35,297 bases of DNA, from NCBI GenBank assembly GCA_035266685.1, contig DATFMX010000099.1, forward strand, positions 1 through 35,297. Reading direction: 5' to 3'. The notes below the pieces were generated by a model. It saw only the letters and a list, made by a program, of their open reading frames with translations, had not been told where the DNA came from and did no database searches. The translations under genes and the position numbers were made by a program. This DNA comes from VRUE01 sp035266685 (GTDB taxonomy: Bacteria > Actinomycetota > Thermoleophilia > Solirubrobacterales > 70-9). Below are positions 34,259 through 35,297 of the stretch, in pieces (the stretch's first letter is position 1; each line of letters starts with the position of its first letter).

Positions 34259-35020
34259 CTATGAACTCAATGCAGTTTCGCAGGTGCCGATGACGCCAAG
34301 AAAGCCCTCGTCCTCGGTGGCCCGCACAAGAGCGCCGTAGTGCCCGTCCCCAAGGATGTCTATGGCGAGAATTCCCTTGATGTCATGGTCCTGGCCTTCC
34401 CGGCTATACAGCGGACGGGCGTAGACGGCCTTATAGCCAGGAGTTCTCTGGACCTCGCTCCAGCTGAGGCCAAGCCGGTCGTCTATCGGCAGGGCCTCGA
34501 ATGCTTCTCTGGTGTTGGCCCTGGCTCTTATCTCCTCCAGGTTCTTCGTCAGATGCGTCTTCAGGCGCCAGGCCTCCCCGACGACGCCCTTTCCCTTGGT
34601 CCACGGAATCCCAGAGCGCGCCCGGTCTCCGATCAGCAGAAAACTGCCGGCCCGTCGAAGCTGACGTTTGACCAGGGGAACCTGCCAAATGTGAACCCCT
34701 ACCTCGGCGAGTGGGAGCGAGGGGCACTTTTCATCCACGAACGCTGCGACGTTCCGGCACGCGTCTTCCAGCTTCCGGTTCCGCCTCCTGCGCCTTCCCT
34801 GGATCGCCAGGCAAACCTGCCCCGTTACCCAAGCAGCGACGGCCGCGATCTGGATTGGCGGGAGAGCGTGACCGGCTGACCACGTGCTGGCCTTTGGGAA
34901 GCCGGCGGAATGCGCTACCGCGAGCACTGCCGCCGCGGCACCGAAGGCGAGCGTGAGTATGTCGAGGTAACTGGCGACCCATGCCAGCGACCTCGCCGCT
35001 TTCTCCCGGACCCTTGACAT
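34259..35020 (-). CDS. Two-TM membrane protein with GAF-like cytoplasmic domain
   Basis: 253 residues from ATG at 35020. Two hydrophobic segments: ~12-38 (LAWVASYLDILTLAFGAAAAVLAV) and ~52-72 (LPPIQIAAVAAWVTGQVCLAI), then a basic RRRRRNRK stop-transfer. The remaining ~175 residues resemble a GAF sensor: KGKGVVGEAW, YKAVYARPLYSREG, then IKGILAIDILGDG. No output domain follows, so signalling would need a partner. The weak Shine-Dalgarno and lower GC than the core suggest accessory DNA. This is a candidate stress or defence sensor, but that is inference; no known system is recognised. Confidence 0.65.
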   Translation of the reverse strand: MSRVREKAARSLAWVASYLDILTLAFGAAAAVLAVAHSAGFPKASTWSAGHALPPIQIAAVAAWVTGQVCLAIQGRRRRRNRKLEDACRNVAAFVDEKCPSLPLAEVGVHIWQVPLVKRQLRRAGSFLLIGDRARSGIPWTKGKGVVGEAWRLKTHLTKNLEEIRARANTREAFEALPIDDRLGLSWSEVQRTPGYKAVYARPLYSREGQDHDIKGILAIDILGDGHYGALVRATEDEGFLGVIGTCETALSS

Positions 35021-35297
35021 TAAGCCAAGGAGCCTACCGTCCTGGAAGTACGCCTGACTACTATTAATGTGGGTGCGTAACTGACCGGCCTCGACACCCG
35101 CGCCTTGGCCGAGGAGCGGGAGCGACGTGCTGATCCCCCAACGCTCCTGCTTTGCGCGATGGACAGCGCCATGCGCCGCCGAACTGGGACCACTTTGGCC
35201 ACCAGATGTCCCGCCAAGCTAGCGAGTGCCGCAACCCTTGAGCTCAGGCACTGCCCGTTTATCCTGGTGTGAATTGCGTGGGCTAGGGTCGTGCGGG
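35021..35297. other. Right-end stretch without a supported gene
   Basis: A 65-codon minus frame (35020-35217) is open but has no motif and its codons look random. ATTAAT near 35063 could serve as an upstream element for the GAF-like gene on minus. TAGGGT at 35284-35289 fits TANNNT for a plus gene starting beyond the edge. Nothing here is firm. Confidence 0.3.

Noticed and set aside
34340..34879. 179-codon plus frame opposite the GAF-like gene
   Set aside because: The minus frame has coherent TM segments and GAF-like motifs; the plus frame has no recognisable fold.
35020..35217. 65-codon minus frame at the right end
   Set aside because: No motif, random-looking Arg/Ser-rich composition, and no promoter or ribosome-binding site tied to it.

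Overview
The window is a high-GC bacterial chromosome segment spanning the replication origin. Gene order, GTG/TTG starts, leaderless promoters, an FHA/PP2C/SEDS/PBP/PASTA-kinase cluster and a GyrA intein all fit an actinobacterium. The overall feel is of the class Thermoleophilia (Solirubrobacterales-like); that rank is inference, since no marker was aligned.

Layout. 1-2571 (minus): a membrane protein cut by the window edge, an alkaline-phosphatase-superfamily enzyme and a small membrane protein. 2594-4875 (plus): a PLP aminotransferase and a first D-Ala-D-Ala ligase. 4880-5371 (minus): a bifunctional-nuclease-family protein. 5477-7795: a 2.3 kb islet bounded by an intact tRNA-Ile(GAT) gene and a mutated copy of its 3' part. 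It carries a DUF433/DUF5615 toxin-antitoxin pair and a coiled-coil membrane protein, but no integrase. 7750-12482 (minus): the origin-proximal block rpmH-rnpA-yidD-yidC-khpB-rsmG-parA-parB-tRNA-Ile. 12602-16567 (plus): dnaA-(oriC candidate)-dnaN-recF-dciA, closed by a terminator. 16731-22305 (plus): gyrB and intein-containing gyrA behind a leader with a terminator-like hairpin. 22288-24730 (minus): an HNH nuclease, prephenate dehydratase and a CARDB-type envelope protein. 24786-33793 (plus): a wall-growth and division signalling operon of kinase, fhaA, fhaB, pstP, rodA, pbpA, PASTA kinase and a second ddl, closed by a terminator. 34085-35020 (minus): a two-gene orphan operon of a membrane GAF-like protein and a 51-residue protein.

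How it fits together. DnaA, DnaN, RecF, DciA, ParA, ParB and gyrase handle initiation, elongation, segregation and topology from one locus. RnpA, L34, YidD, YidC, KhpB and RsmG link tRNA/ribosome maturation and membrane insertion to it. The kinase cluster pairs two Ser/Thr kinases and one phosphatase with two FHA readers and a RodA/PBP synthase; the terminal Ddl supplies the D-Ala-D-Ala precursor.

Most notable signals: the tRNA-bounded islet and the overlap of parB with that tRNA; the gyrB leader attenuator candidate; long inverted repeats at both ends of rsmG, one enclosing its start codon; the GyrA mini-intein; a probable ATC start for fhaA; head-to-head leaderless promoters at 2578-2587; a sharp GAG-to-GAA codon switch at the membrane boundary of the PASTA kinase; two unlike Ddl paralogues; and the uncharacterised GAF-membrane/small-protein pair. 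All coordinates and motifs were read by eye; no database search or folding program was run.
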